Positions 16,134-24,440 of a stretch of 64,000 nt of DNA are shown in pieces (position 1 is the stretch's first letter; each line of letters starts with the position of its first letter). The DNA lies in assembly GCF_000633255.1 (NCBI RefSeq), contig NZ_AYMJ01000015.1, forward strand, positions 62,001 to 126,000, in the 5' to 3' direction. Both the position numbers and the translations under genes were made by a program. This DNA comes from Pseudomonas sp. H1h (lineage in GTDB: Bacteria > Pseudomonadota > Gammaproteobacteria > Pseudomonadales > Pseudomonadaceae). A model generated the notes under the pieces. That model worked only from the letters and a program-made list of their open reading frames with translations. It was not told where the DNA came from and made no database searches.

Positions 16134-16937
16134 ATGGCCTATTTCGAGCACGAAGGTTGCAACCTGCACTACGAGGAATATGGCCACGGTACGCCGTTGC
16201 TGCTGGTTCACGGGCTCGGCTCGAGCACCCTGGACTGGGAAATGCAGATCCCGGCGCTGTCGGCGCACTACCGGGTGATCGTTCCGGACATACGCGGTCA
16301 CGGTCGCTCGGACAAACCTCGCGAGCGCTACAGCATCGCCGGTTTCAGCGCCGATCTGCTGGCATTGATCGAACACCTGAACCTCGGTCCGGTGCACTAC
16401 GTGGGGCTGTCGATGGGCGGGATGATCGGCTTTCAGTTCGCCGTCGATCAGCCACAGAGGCTGAAAAGCCTGACCATCGTCAACAGCGCCCCCGAAGTCA
16501 AAATCCGCAGTCGCGACGATTATTGGCAGTGGTTCAAGCGCTGGAGCCTGATGCGCGTACTCAGCCTGGCGAGCATTGGCAAGGCACTGGGTGGCAAACT
16601 GTTCCCGAAACCCGAGCAGGCCGATTTGCGGCAGAAAATGGCCGAGCGCTGGGCAAAAAACGACAAACGTGCTTATCTCGCCAGCTTCGATGCGATTGTT
16701 GGCTGGGGGGTTCAGGAACGACTTTCGCGCGTGACCTGTCCAACGCTCATCGTCAGCGCCGACCGTGATTACACGCCGGTGGCGCTGAAAGAAACCTATG
16801 TAAAACTGCTGCCCGATGCGCGGCTGGTGGTGATCGCCGATTCGCGCCACGCCACCCCGCTTGATCAACCCGAACGCTTCAACCAAACGCTGCTGGAGTT
16901 TCTTGCCGCAGCCGATATTCAATCTCAGGATCACTGA
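16134..16937 (+). CDS. Alpha/beta-fold hydrolase
   Basis: A 267-residue cytoplasmic hydrolase. It has an oxyanion HGLG motif (LLLVHGLGSSTLDWE), nucleophile elbow GLSMGGM (Ser about 99), acid in SADRDYTPVA, and catalytic His in ADSRHATPLDQP, so the triad is complete. Residues 121-190 form the cap. It resembles the 3-oxoadipate enol-lactonase/esterase group but lacks context for that pathway; the substrate is unknown. It starts 14 bp after the LysR stop and ends 3 bp before the cyclophilin start, so the three genes look like one operon. Confidence 0.88.
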   Translation: MAYFEHEGCNLHYEEYGHGTPLLLVHGLGSSTLDWEMQIPALSAHYRVIVPDIRGHGRSDKPRERYSIAGFSADLLALIEHLNLGPVHYVGLSMGGMIGFQFAVDQPQRLKSLTIVNSAPEVKIRSRDDYWQWFKRWSLMRVLSLASIGKALGGKLFPKPEQADLRQKMAERWAKNDKRAYLASFDAIVGWGVQERLSRVTCPTLIVSADRDYTPVALKETYVKLLPDARLVVIADSRHATPLDQPERFNQTLLEFLAAADIQSQDH

Positions 16938-16940
16938 CCC

Positions 16941-17504
16941 ATGCTGAAAAAACTTGCCCTCGCCGCCGGCACTGTGCTGTTTGCTGCCAACCTGATGGCT
17001 GCCACGCCTGCCAAAGCACCGCACGTGCTGCTGGACACCACCAACGGCCAGATCGAAATCGAACTGGATCCGGTCAAGGCGCCGATCAGTACCAAGAACT
17101 TTCTGGATTACGTCAACAGCGGTTTTTACACCAACACCATTTTCCACCGTGTGATCCCGGGCTTCATGGCTCAGGGCGGTGGTTTCACACCTCAGATGCA
17201 GCAGAAAGAAACCAAGGCGCCGATCAAGAACGAAGCCAGCAATGGTCTGCATAACGTTCGCGGCACCTTGTCGATGGCCCGCACCTCCGATCCAAACTCG
17301 GCCACCAGCCAGTTCTTCATCAACGTGAAGGATAACGACTTCCTCGACCCGGGCCGTGACGCCGGTTACGCGGTGTTCGCCAAAGTGGTGAAAGGCATGG
17401 ACGTGGTCGACGTCATCGTCAACTCGCCAACCACTACCAGGCAAGGCATGCAAAACGTGCCTTCCGACCCTGTGATCATCAAGTCGGCCAAAGTCATCGA
17501 CTAA
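16941..17504 (+). CDS. ppiA: Periplasmic peptidyl-prolyl isomerase (PpiA-type)
   Basis: A 187-residue cyclophilin with a signal peptide ([20 protein letters not shown]). Conserved residues of the active site are visible: [13 protein letters not shown] (catalytic Arg) and [17 protein letters not shown]. It catalyses cis-trans isomerisation of proline bonds in the periplasm. The ribosome site (CAGGA) lies inside the end of the hydrolase gene, suggesting translational coupling. Followed by a strong hairpin at 17522-17551. Confidence 0.92.
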   Translation: MLKKLALAAGTVLFAANLMAATPAKAPHVLLDTTNGQIEIELDPVKAPISTKNFLDYVNSGFYTNTIFHRVIPGFMAQGGGFTPQMQQKETKAPIKNEASNGLHNVRGTLSMARTSDPNSATSQFFINVKDNDFLDPGRDAGYAVFAKVVKGMDVVDVIVNSPTTTRQGMQNVPSDPVIIKSAKVID

Positions 17505-17521
17505 GTTGTACAGGGCGTTTC

Positions 17522-17551
17522 GAGCGGCGTGAATTCAACCCCACGCCGCTC
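17522..17551. terminator. Ten-bp hairpin after ppiA
   Basis: GAGCGGCGTG (17522-17531) pairs perfectly with CACGCCGCTC (17542-17551) around a 10-base loop, 18 bp past the ppiA stop. No U tract follows, so it may be an mRNA 3' end stabiliser or attenuator rather than a true terminator. Confidence 0.5.
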
Positions 17552-17560
17552 ACACCGATA

Positions 17561-17595
17561 AAAGGAGAGCCCGGCTTCCGGGCGGTTATCTGATG
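17561..17595 (+). promoter_or_regulatory. Shine-Dalgarno and hairpin before ABC exporter start
   Basis: The only strong ribosome site is AAAGGAG at 17561-17567, 25 bases before the ATG at 17593. Between them GCCCGG (17569-17574) pairs with CCGGGC (17578-17583) around CTT, a 6-bp stem. If it folds, the effective spacing drops to about 10 bases. A role in setting translation is inferred; no other in-frame ATG, GTG or TTG lies nearby. Confidence 0.45.
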
Positions 17596-19425
17596 CTCTA
17601 TCGCCGTTTCGAACAACTGATCGACATATTCCGCGACGCCCCGACGGCGTCCCCGCCCGATCGTGTCTGGCCCTTCTACACCTATTACCTCAAGCAGGTC
17701 TGGCCGAGTTTTGCTGCCCTGCTGGTGGTCGGCCTGTTTGCCGCACTGATCGAAGTGGCACTGTTCAGTTACCTGAGTCGCATCATCGACCTGGCCCAAG
17801 GCACGCCCAACCCGAATTTCTTCAGCGACCACGCCCTCGAACTGACCTGGATGGTGGTGGTCGCGCTGGTGCTGCGGCCGATCTTCTTCGGCCTGCACGA
17901 CCTGCTGGTGCATCAGACCCTGAGCCCGGGGATGACCAGCATGATCCGCTGGCAGAATCACAGCTATGTGCTCAAGCAGAGCCTGAACTTCTTCCAGAAC
18001 GACTTCGCCGGGCGCATCGCCCAACGCATCATGCAGACCGGCAACTCACTTCGTGACTCGGCGGTGCAGGCGGTGGATGCACTGTGGCACGTGCTGATCT
18101 ACGCGATCAGCTCGCTGGTGCTGTTCGCCGAAGCCGACTGGCGCCTGATGATCCCGCTGCTGACGTGGATCGCCGCCTACATCGGCGCACTGTATTACTT
18201 CGTGCCACGGGTGAAAAATCGCTCGGTAGAAGCCTCCGACGCACGCTCCAAACTGATGGGGCGAATCGTCGACGGCTACACCAACATCGCCACCCTGAAG
18301 CTGTTCGCCCATACCAATTTCGAACAGCACTACGCCAAGGAAGCCATCGAAGAGCAGACGGTCAAGGCGCAGATGGCCGGTCGCGTGGTCACCAGCATGG
18401 ACGTGGCGATCACCACCATGAACGGCCTGCTGATCGTCGGCACCACTGCGCTGGCGCTGTGGCTGTGGACGCAGTCGCTGATCACCGTCGGCGCAATCGC
18501 CCTGGCGACCGGCCTGGTGATTCGCATCGTCAACATGTCCGGCTGGATCATGTGGGTGGTTACCGGCATCTTCGAAAACATCGGCATGGTCCAGGATGGC
18601 CTGCAGACCATCTCGCAACCGGTCAGTGTCACCGATCGCGAGCAGGCCAAACCGCTGGCCGTGGCCCGTGGTGAAGTGCGTTTCGAGCACGTGGATTTTC
18701 ACTACGGCAAGAAGAAAGGCATCATCGGCGACCTCAATCTGACCATCAAACCGGGTGAGAAAATCGGCCTGATCGGCCCGTCCGGTGCTGGCAAATCGAC
18801 CCTGGTCAACCTGCTGCTGCGCCTGTACGACGTCGAAGGCGGACGGATTGTGATCGATGGGCAGAACATCGCCGAAGTCGGCCAGGAAAGCCTGCGCGCG
18901 CGGATCGGCATGATCACTCAGGATACGTCGTTGCTGCACCGCTCGATCCGCGACAACCTGCTCTACGGCAAACCCGATGCCACCGATGCCGAACTCTGGG
19001 ACGCGGTGCACAAGGCCCGCGCCGATGAGTTCATTCCATTGCTGTCGGACGCTGAAGGCCGCACCGGTTTCGATGCGCACGTCGGCGAGCGCGGCGTGAA
19101 ACTGTCCGGTGGCCAGCGCCAGCGCATTGCGATCGCGCGGGTACTGCTCAAGGACGCGCCAATCCTGATCATGGACGAAGCGACCTCGGCACTCGACTCG
19201 GAAGTCGAAGCGGCGATCCAGGAAAGCCTGGAAACCCTCATGCAGGGCAAGACCGTGATCGCCATCGCCCACCGCCTTTCGACCATCGCGCGCATGGACC
19301 GGCTGGTGGTACTGGAAAACGGCAAGATCGCCGAGAGCGGCACCCATGCCGAACTGCTGGCCCATCGCGGGCTGTATGCGCGGTTGTGGGCACATCAGAC
19401 CGGAGGGTTTGTCGGCATCGATTGA
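17593..19425 (+). CDS. ABC exporter, fused permease and ATPase
   Basis: A 610-residue half transporter. An N-terminal membrane domain of six predicted helices (to about 330) is followed by the nucleotide-binding domain: Walker A GPSGAGKS (395-402), Q-loop, signature LSGGQ (504-508), Walker [13 protein letters not shown] (524 onward) and H-loop AIAHRLST. It is expected to work as a homodimer exporting a hydrophobic compound, as in the MsbA/multidrug group. An unusual ribosome site is described separately. A terminator follows its stop at 19568. Confidence 0.9.
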   Translation: MLYRRFEQLIDIFRDAPTASPPDRVWPFYTYYLKQVWPSFAALLVVGLFAALIEVALFSYLSRIIDLAQGTPNPNFFSDHALELTWMVVVALVLRPIFFGLHDLLVHQTLSPGMTSMIRWQNHSYVLKQSLNFFQNDFAGRIAQRIMQTGNSLRDSAVQAVDALWHVLIYAISSLVLFAEADWRLMIPLLTWIAAYIGALYYFVPRVKNRSVEASDARSKLMGRIVDGYTNIATLKLFAHTNFEQHYAKEAIEEQTVKAQMAGRVVTSMDVAITTMNGLLIVGTTALALWLWTQSLITVGAIALATGLVIRIVNMSGWIMWVVTGIFENIGMVQDGLQTISQPVSVTDREQAKPLAVARGEVRFEHVDFHYGKKKGIIGDLNLTIKPGEKIGLIGPSGAGKSTLVNLLLRLYDVEGGRIVIDGQNIAEVGQESLRARIGMITQDTSLLHRSIRDNLLYGKPDATDAELWDAVHKARADEFIPLLSDAEGRTGFDAHVGERGVKLSGGQRQRIAIARVLLKDAPILIMDEATSALDSEVEAAIQESLETLMQGKTVIAIAHRLSTIARMDRLVVLENGKIAESGTHAELLAHRGLYARLWAHQTGGFVGID

Positions 19426-19448
19426 TCATTGGGTCAATTCAATTGCAA

Positions 19449-19540
19449 TGTGGGAGCGAGCCTGCTTGCGAAGGCGGAGTGTCAGATACCACCATTGTTG
19501 TCAGACATGCCGCTTTCGCGAGCAGGCTCGCTGCCACAGG
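19449..19540. repeat. REP element, inverted pair (type 1)
   Basis: TGTGGGAGCGAGCCTGCTTG on the left and CGCGAGCAGGCTCGCTGCCA on the right, each with one or two changes from the common core, between the ABC exporter and its terminator. Confidence 0.9.
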
Positions 19541-19567
19541 GTCCGCAGTGATCCTGAACGCCTGAGA

Positions 19568-19608
19568 ACCGCCACAGCCCTCTCCCCACAGGCTCTGGCG
19601 GTTTTTTT
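19568..19608 (+). terminator. Rho-independent terminator of ABC exporter
   Basis: ACCGCCACAGCC (19568-19579) pairs with GGCTCTGGCGGT (19591-19602) with a single mismatch, followed by a run of seven T. Confidence 0.8.
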
Positions 19609-19735
19609 GTGCCCGCTGGAAATCCGTCCAAAGCCTGCTGTACTCAGCCAAGGTTCCAGCAGGGAACCTGTCGTAAATTGGCAAGGAAGCACAAATCGAT
19701 TCAGTCTCGATAGCACGCCTATCAAGGACACTCTC

Positions 19736-20431
19736 ATGTCTCTGTTCAAACGTTCAGTTACTGAGTTGTTGGGTACGTTCTGGTTGGTTCTGGGTGGTTG
19801 TGGCAGTGCGGTGCTCGCCGCGTCTTCGCCTCTGGGCATCGGGGTGCTGGGGGTGGCCCTGGCATTTGGTCTGACCGTGTTAACCATGGCGTTCGCCATC
19901 GGCCACATCAGCGGCTGTCATCTGAACCCGGCCGTTTCCGTGGGTCTGGTGGTCGGCGGCCGGTTCCCGGCCAAAGAGCTGCCCGCCTACATCATCGCGC
20001 AAGTGCTGGGTGCGATTCTCGCAGCGGCGTTGCTCGCGCACATCGCCAGCGGCAAGGAGGGTTTCGACATCGCTGCGGGCCTGGCGTCCAACGGTTATGG
20101 CGAACACTCACCGGGCAAATACTCAATGGCCGCAGGTTTCGTCACCGAGCTGGTGATGACTGGCATGTTCGTGATCATCATCCTCGGCGCCACCGACAAA
20201 CGCGCCCCGGCGGGACTCGCACCGATTGCCATCGGCCTGGGCCTGACGCTGATTCACCTGATCTCGATCCCGGTCACCAACACCTCGGTCAACCCGGCGC
20301 GCAGCACCGGGCCGGCGCTGATGGTGGGCGGCTGGGCGATCGCGCAGTTGTGGATGTTCTGGGTCGCGCCGCTGCTGGGCGCGGTGGTGGGCGGGACGAT
20401 TTATCGCTGGCTGGGCAAAGACGAATCTTGA
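19736..20431 (+). CDS. aqpZ: Aquaporin Z
   Basis: A 231-residue water channel. Both NPA half-helices are present (NPA at 64-66 and 186-188). The selectivity-filter residues expected of AqpZ are present at the same numbers: Phe44, His174, Thr183 and Arg189. This points to a water-selective channel rather than a glycerol facilitator. The start at 19736 has AAGGA nearby; longer readings upstream run through the terminator and REP pair and are not real. Confidence 0.95.
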   Translation: MSLFKRSVTELLGTFWLVLGGCGSAVLAASSPLGIGVLGVALAFGLTVLTMAFAIGHISGCHLNPAVSVGLVVGGRFPAKELPAYIIAQVLGAILAAALLAHIASGKEGFDIAAGLASNGYGEHSPGKYSMAAGFVTELVMTGMFVIIILGATDKRAPAGLAPIAIGLGLTLIHLISIPVTNTSVNPARSTGPALMVGGWAIAQLWMFWVAPLLGAVVGGTIYRWLGKDES

Positions 20432-20449
20432 AGACGCCACAACTCACCT

Positions 20450-20540
20450 TGTAGGAGTGAGCCTGCTCGCGATAGCGGTCTGTCGGTTAGCTCATCACTG
20501 GCAGACAGGCCGCTATCGCGAGCAGGCTCACTCCTACAGG
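20450..20540. repeat. REP element, inverted pair (type 1, TAGGAGTGA variant)
   Basis: GTAGGAGTGAGCCTGCTCGC on the left and its near-exact reverse complement on the right, between convergent genes aqpZ and the COG3146 gene. This variant has TAGGAGTGAG in place of GGGAGCGGGC. Confidence 0.9.
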
Positions 20541-20544
20541 GGAT

Positions 20545-21669
20545 CTATGTTTGCCGGTAGGGCAAGGCTGTTCTGGCTTCCTCGGCGTAGGCCAATACGC
20601 CGGCGCGCTCCTGGTGTAGGAAGTCTTTGACCGCTGCCTTCAGGCCAGGATGGCGCAGGTAATGCCACGAGTGCGTGATCACCGGTTCAAAACCGCGAAT
20701 CAGTTTGTGCTCACCTTGGGCACCCGCATCAAAGCGTTGATAACCCTGGGCAATCGCGTAATCCATGCCCTGATAGAAACAGGTCTCGAAATGCAGCCGG
20801 TCGAACTCGGCCAGGCAGCCCCAATAGCGACCGTAGAAGCTGTCGCCTCCCACCAGACTGAAGGCCATCGCCACTGGCCGTGAATCCTGTCTGGCCAGCA
20901 CTACCCGAATCGACTCCGGCATCCGCTCGGCCAGCAGACTGAAAAACTCGCGCGTGAGGTACGGCGTCTGCCGACGCACCGCGTAAGTGTTGGCATAGCA
21001 GGCATAGACAAAATCCCATTGCGACTCGTCCAGCTCACGCCCCTCCAGCCATTCGAATTCGAAGCCCTGCCCCGCCACTTGCTCGCGCTCCTTGCGCATC
21101 TGCTTGCGCTTGCGCGAACTGAGCCGGTCGAGAAAGTCCTGGAAGTCCCGATAACCGCGATTCTGCCAGTGATACTGACAGCCGATGCGCTGCAGCCAGC
21201 CCGGCTGCTCGGCCATGGCGGCGTCGGTGAACGGGTCGGTGAAATTGATGTGCGCGCTGGAAAGTTCTTCGATTTCCAGATAACCCGGCAGGCTCTTGAG
21301 CAGTTCGAAACCATCCTCGACATTCACCGCCAACAGTCGCGGGCCACTGACCGGACTGAACGGTACCGCCGTCAGCAACTTGGGGTAGTAATCGATGCCG
21401 GCTCGGGCGCAGGCATCGGCCCAGCCGTGATCGAACACATACTCGCCGTAGGAATGCCACTTGCGATAGCTGGGCAGCGCCGCGATCAACTGCCCGTCTT
21501 CCAGGTGCAGCAAATGCTCAGGCTGCCAACCGGTATGGGGGCCGACGCTGCCACTGTCTTCCAGTGCACTCAGGAACGCATGCCGCAGAAACGGCTGGTT
21601 CTCGGGCACCAGCGCATCCCATGTCGTCGGGGCGATTTCTGACAGGTTTTGCAGACGTTGCAACGGCAT
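20545..21669 (-). CDS. COG3146/DUF482 family acyltransferase-like protein
   Basis: A 374-residue cytoplasmic protein of the COG3146 family, a FemAB/GNAT-like fold. Conserved stretches include HAFLSALEDSGSVGPHTGWQ near the start, SSRKRKQMRKEREQVAGQGF, and RFDAGAQGEHKLIRGFEPV near the end. The family is annotated as peptidogalycan biosynthesis or recognition, but the reaction is unproven. The ATG at 21669 has GGAGAG upstream and is preferred over one five codons earlier. Confidence 0.8.
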   Translation of the reverse strand: MPLQRLQNLSEIAPTTWDALVPENQPFLRHAFLSALEDSGSVGPHTGWQPEHLLHLEDGQLIAALPSYRKWHSYGEYVFDHGWADACARAGIDYYPKLLTAVPFSPVSGPRLLAVNVEDGFELLKSLPGYLEIEELSSAHINFTDPFTDAAMAEQPGWLQRIGCQYHWQNRGYRDFQDFLDRLSSRKRKQMRKEREQVAGQGFEFEWLEGRELDESQWDFVYACYANTYAVRRQTPYLTREFFSLLAERMPESIRVVLARQDSRPVAMAFSLVGGDSFYGRYWGCLAEFDRLHFETCFYQGMDYAIAQGYQRFDAGAQGEHKLIRGFEPVITHSWHYLRHPGLKAAVKDFLHQERAGVLAYAEEARTALPYRQT

Positions 21670-21860
21670 CAACTGGCTCTCCACATCTTGGCGTCAAAGC
21701 CCCGCGAGTATCGCTGATCGGCAACCATTGCACACGCTCAATCGGCCGACAGCGCTCTGGCTCAATAGTTCACGCCGCCTTTGTATCGTCATCGACATGA
21801 CATCACTTAGCCACTGCTCTGTCATAAACCATCGCGATACTCGCTCCTGTTTTTAGAGCG

Positions 21861-21901
21861 CCGGGTTCTACCCGGACACTGTTTTCCGACGTGCGCGTCG
21901 G
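21861..21901 (+). promoter_or_regulatory. Tandem hairpins in porin leader
   Basis: CCGGGT-TCT-ACCCGG at 21861-21875 and CCGACG-TGCG-CGTCGG at 21886-21901 are two perfect 6-bp stems, lying 48-88 bases upstream of the porin ATG. They are likely to be in its leader RNA, where they could stabilise the message or regulate translation. Confidence 0.4.
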
Positions 21902-21948
21902 TGTGCCCAGGATGGTTCAGCCATCCCCTCTCATCTTCGGAGATTGCT

Positions 21949-23280
21949 ATGCGTCTTGCTTCCACGAAAACTGCGGCGGCCCTGTGCGGTGGCCTGTTGC
22001 TGGCCATGAGCGTTCCGGCCAGTGCTGCAGTCGACGCCAAACTGCTCGACATGCTCAAGGCCAACGGTTCCATTTCTCAGGCTCAGTACACTGAACTGCA
22101 AGCTGAACTGGCCAAGGATCAGAAGGCTCAGCAAATCGCGCAGCAGGCGCAGCAAGAGACCAACGAGCAAATCGCGGCAACCGCGAAGAAAACCAACGAG
22201 CTGAGTTCCTTCGACCAGAAACTCGCCTGGGCTGCCAAGACCCAGTTCAAGGGCGATGTGCGTTTCCGTCAGGAGACCGTCAAGAACGATGGCGTGCCGA
22301 ACAGCAAGGACCAGGACCGTCAGCGCATTCGTGCCCGCCTGGGTGCCTACACCGAAATCAACCCGCAGGTGGACACCGGTATCCGTATCGCCACCGGCAG
22401 CAGCGACGATGCCCGCTCGACCAACCAGGACCTGAACAACTACTTCGACAAGAAACAGATCTGGCTCGACCAGGGTTACGTCGACTACCACCCTGACGCG
22501 ATCAAGAACCTGCACCTGATCGCCGGTAAAATGAACCAGCCTTGGGTCAGCATGGGCGACATCATCTGGGACAGCGACATCAACCCGGAAGGTCTGGCCG
22601 TCACTTACAAGTACCCGCTGAGCGGCAGCACCGAGCTGTTCGGTAGCGCCGGTCATTACACCCTCAAGGACAACGTCGACGGCGAAGGCGTGCAGTTCAA
22701 GCACGACCTGCGTCTGTACGCCGGCCAGTTGGGCGGTCGCTTTGCACTGACCGACAGCCTCAAACTGACCCTGGGCGGCAGTATCTATTCCTACGACAAC
22801 GACAAGGACAGCGCCTGCCCGACCACCGGCACCGTTACTGCGCCATGCGCCCTGGCGGTCAATGGCAACAGCCCGAACGAAACCTTCAAGTTGTATGAAG
22901 GTTTTGGTCAGCTGGACATCGCCAACCTGCCCGTTCCGCTGTCGATCTACGGTCAGTACGTCAACAACAAAGACGCCAGCAACGACCAGGACACTGGCTG
23001 GCTGGCCGGCGTCAAGACCAAGGTTTATGGCTTCGGGATCGACTACAACTACCGCGACGTGCAGCGTAACGCGGTGGTCGGTGCCTTCACCGACTCCGAC
23101 TTCGCCAACGGCTACACCGGTTCGCGCGGCAGCAAGTTGAAAGTCAGCTACGAGCTGGACAAGAACTTCACTCTGGGCGCGACCTACTTCATGGCCAACT
23201 CGGACTACACCAACGCCAGCCTGAAAAAGACCGACTCCGACATCAACACGCTGCAACTGGATGCCGAAGCGAAGTTCTAA
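21949..23280 (+). CDS. Putative outer-membrane porin with coiled-coil N-terminus
   Basis: A 443-residue exported protein. A signal peptide (ALCGGLLLAMSVPASAAVDA) is followed by a helical heptad-rich region rich in Gln and Lys (about 40-85), probably a trimerisation coiled coil, and then a long beta barrel that ends with phenylalanine (DAEAKF), as outer-membrane proteins require. The sequence WVSMGDIIWDSDINPEGLAV belongs to the putative porin family common in Pseudomonas. GGAG precedes the ATG. The transported solute is unknown. Confidence 0.85.
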   Translation: MRLASTKTAAALCGGLLLAMSVPASAAVDAKLLDMLKANGSISQAQYTELQAELAKDQKAQQIAQQAQQETNEQIAATAKKTNELSSFDQKLAWAAKTQFKGDVRFRQETVKNDGVPNSKDQDRQRIRARLGAYTEINPQVDTGIRIATGSSDDARSTNQDLNNYFDKKQIWLDQGYVDYHPDAIKNLHLIAGKMNQPWVSMGDIIWDSDINPEGLAVTYKYPLSGSTELFGSAGHYTLKDNVDGEGVQFKHDLRLYAGQLGGRFALTDSLKLTLGGSIYSYDNDKDSACPTTGTVTAPCALAVNGNSPNETFKLYEGFGQLDIANLPVPLSIYGQYVNNKDASNDQDTGWLAGVKTKVYGFGIDYNYRDVQRNAVVGAFTDSDFANGYTGSRGSKLKVSYELDKNFTLGATYFMANSDYTNASLKKTDSDINTLQLDAEAKF

Positions 23281-23361
23281 AAAGCGTCACCTTATAGCCT
23301 GATGCGGGCGGGACGATCCCCATCATCCGTTCGTTTCGTCCGCGCCGGGCTATTGCGCGAC

Positions 23362-23468
23362 CCTGTGGCGAGGGAGCTTGCTCCCGCTGGAGTGCACAGC
23401 AGTCCTCTGCTTCTAAGTAAAGCGAGGGTTGCTGAGCGTCCCAGCGGGAGCAAGCGCCCTCGCCACAC
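23362..23468. repeat. REP-like inverted pair (type 2)
   Basis: A different palindromic family: TGTGGCGAGGGAGCTTGCTC on the left and GAGCAAGCGCCCTCGCCACA on the right, between the convergent porin and anti-sigma genes. The core is GGGAGCTTGCTCCC. Confidence 0.8.
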
Positions 23469-23476
23469 ATCATTTT

Positions 23477-23713
23477 TCAGGAACGGTCCTTGCGCCGTTG
23501 CTCGGCCAGACTTTCGGCCAGCGCATCCACACCCTCTTCAGGTTTCTGCGGCATCGCTTTCAGCGTGGCCTGCATCAAACGCATCTGGCGAATGAATCGC
23601 CGACAGTTGGGGCAGAACATCAGGTGATGACGCACCATCAGTTTCTCGCGAAAGCTCAGTTGGCCATCGAGATAATCGCTGGAGCGCGCCACTTGCTCTT
23701 TACAGGTCAGCAT
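23477..23713 (-). CDS. Zinc-type anti-sigma factor
   Basis: A 78-residue protein with the ZAS/zf-HC2 pattern HHLMFCPNC (His-x3-Cys-x2-Cys) that binds zinc in anti-sigma factors, preceded by a helical CKEQVARSSDYLDGQLS. It is too short to have a membrane segment, so it is cytosolic. Its ATG overlaps the end of the sigma factor gene by 7 bp, which fits translational coupling and 1:1 production. It should sequester the sigma factor until a redox or zinc signal. Confidence 0.85.
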   Translation of the reverse strand: MLTCKEQVARSSDYLDGQLSFREKLMVRHHLMFCPNCRRFIRQMRLMQATLKAMPQKPEEGVDALAESLAEQRRKDRS

Positions 23714-24321
23714 TCGCCGGTCTCCTCAAAATGCTCCACCGTGGCGAAGACTTTCAGCCGCGCACGATGCAGCAGCACACGGACATTGGAGAGCGAGATC
23801 TCCAGAAGATTACAGATCTCTTCCAGCTCCAGCCCCTGACGCTCGCGCAGCAGCAACACGCTGCTTTGCAGTTCCGACAGGCTGAGCAAGGTGTGTTCCA
23901 GGCAATCGCGCAATTCGCTTTCGGTGAGCAAGGCTTCCGGCGTGTCCTGATGCCAGGCGAACGGCGCCACCAGCCAATGGCCGTCACCGGGGGAAAAGCG
24001 ATCGTCATCGATGGTGCCGTGCGGCGAAGGCAGGTCATCCATCAATACTTCGCGGCGGTTCTGCTTGTAGCGGCTCTTGGCCGAGTTGGCGGTGATGGTC
24101 AGCAGCCAGGTCTTGAGGCTGGAGCGGCCCTCGAAGCCACCGATATGGCGCACCACCGACAACCAGGCGTCCTGCACCACTTCTTCGACATGACGCTGGC
24201 CGACGATGGCATACGCCACGGCGCGCATGGCGCTCTGGTAAGTGCTGACCAGTTCCTTGAAGGCTTTTTGCTCACCGGCCAACAGGCGCTCGAGCAGTTG
24301 GGTGTCGTCCGTTGCGGCCAT
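23707..24321 (-). CDS. ECF RNA polymerase sigma factor
   Basis: A 204-residue sigma-70 family protein with region 2 (FKELVSTYQSAMRAVAYAIV; EVVQDAWLSVVRHIGGFEGR, about 20-75) and region 4 (LSELQSSVLLLRERQGLELE...NLLEISLSNVRVLLHRARLK, about 150-190) and a long linker. The linker is rich in Asp, Pro and His. It is paired with the zinc anti-sigma factor; the regulon is not visible. A type 3 palindrome lies upstream. Confidence 0.9.
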   Translation of the reverse strand: MAATDDTQLLERLLAGEQKAFKELVSTYQSAMRAVAYAIVGQRHVEEVVQDAWLSVVRHIGGFEGRSSLKTWLLTITANSAKSRYKQNRREVLMDDLPSPHGTIDDDRFSPGDGHWLVAPFAWHQDTPEALLTESELRDCLEHTLLSLSELQSSVLLLRERQGLELEEICNLLEISLSNVRVLLHRARLKVFATVEHFEETGEC

Positions 24322-24350
24322 TCACACCTCGTTTTCAGATGGTCGAAAGC

Positions 24351-24431
24351 AAAAGATCGCAGCCTGCGGTAGCGCCTACAACGGCGGATCAATACCGTCA
24401 GTGCAGGAGCTGCCGCAGGCTGCGATCTTTT
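24351..24431. repeat. REP-like inverted pair (type 3)
   Basis: AAAAGATCGCAGCCTGCGGT on the left, GCCGCAGGCTGCGATCTTTT on the right, between the sigma factor promoter and the end of the ketoacyl synthase gene. This is a third palindromic family, distinct in sequence from types 1 and 2. Confidence 0.8.
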
Positions 24432-24440
24432 GTGGCGAAC

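Noticed and set aside
18046..19395. A 449-codon open frame on the minus strand opposite the ABC exporter
   Set aside because: Same cause as above. The exporter carries Walker A, signature and Walker B motifs in place; the opposite frame shows none and is rich in Asp, His and Gln, typical of an antisense reading.
21789..21860. A Pho box before the porin
   Set aside because: One half-site CTGTCAT is visible near 21821 but a second half at the right distance is missing, so I do not call it.
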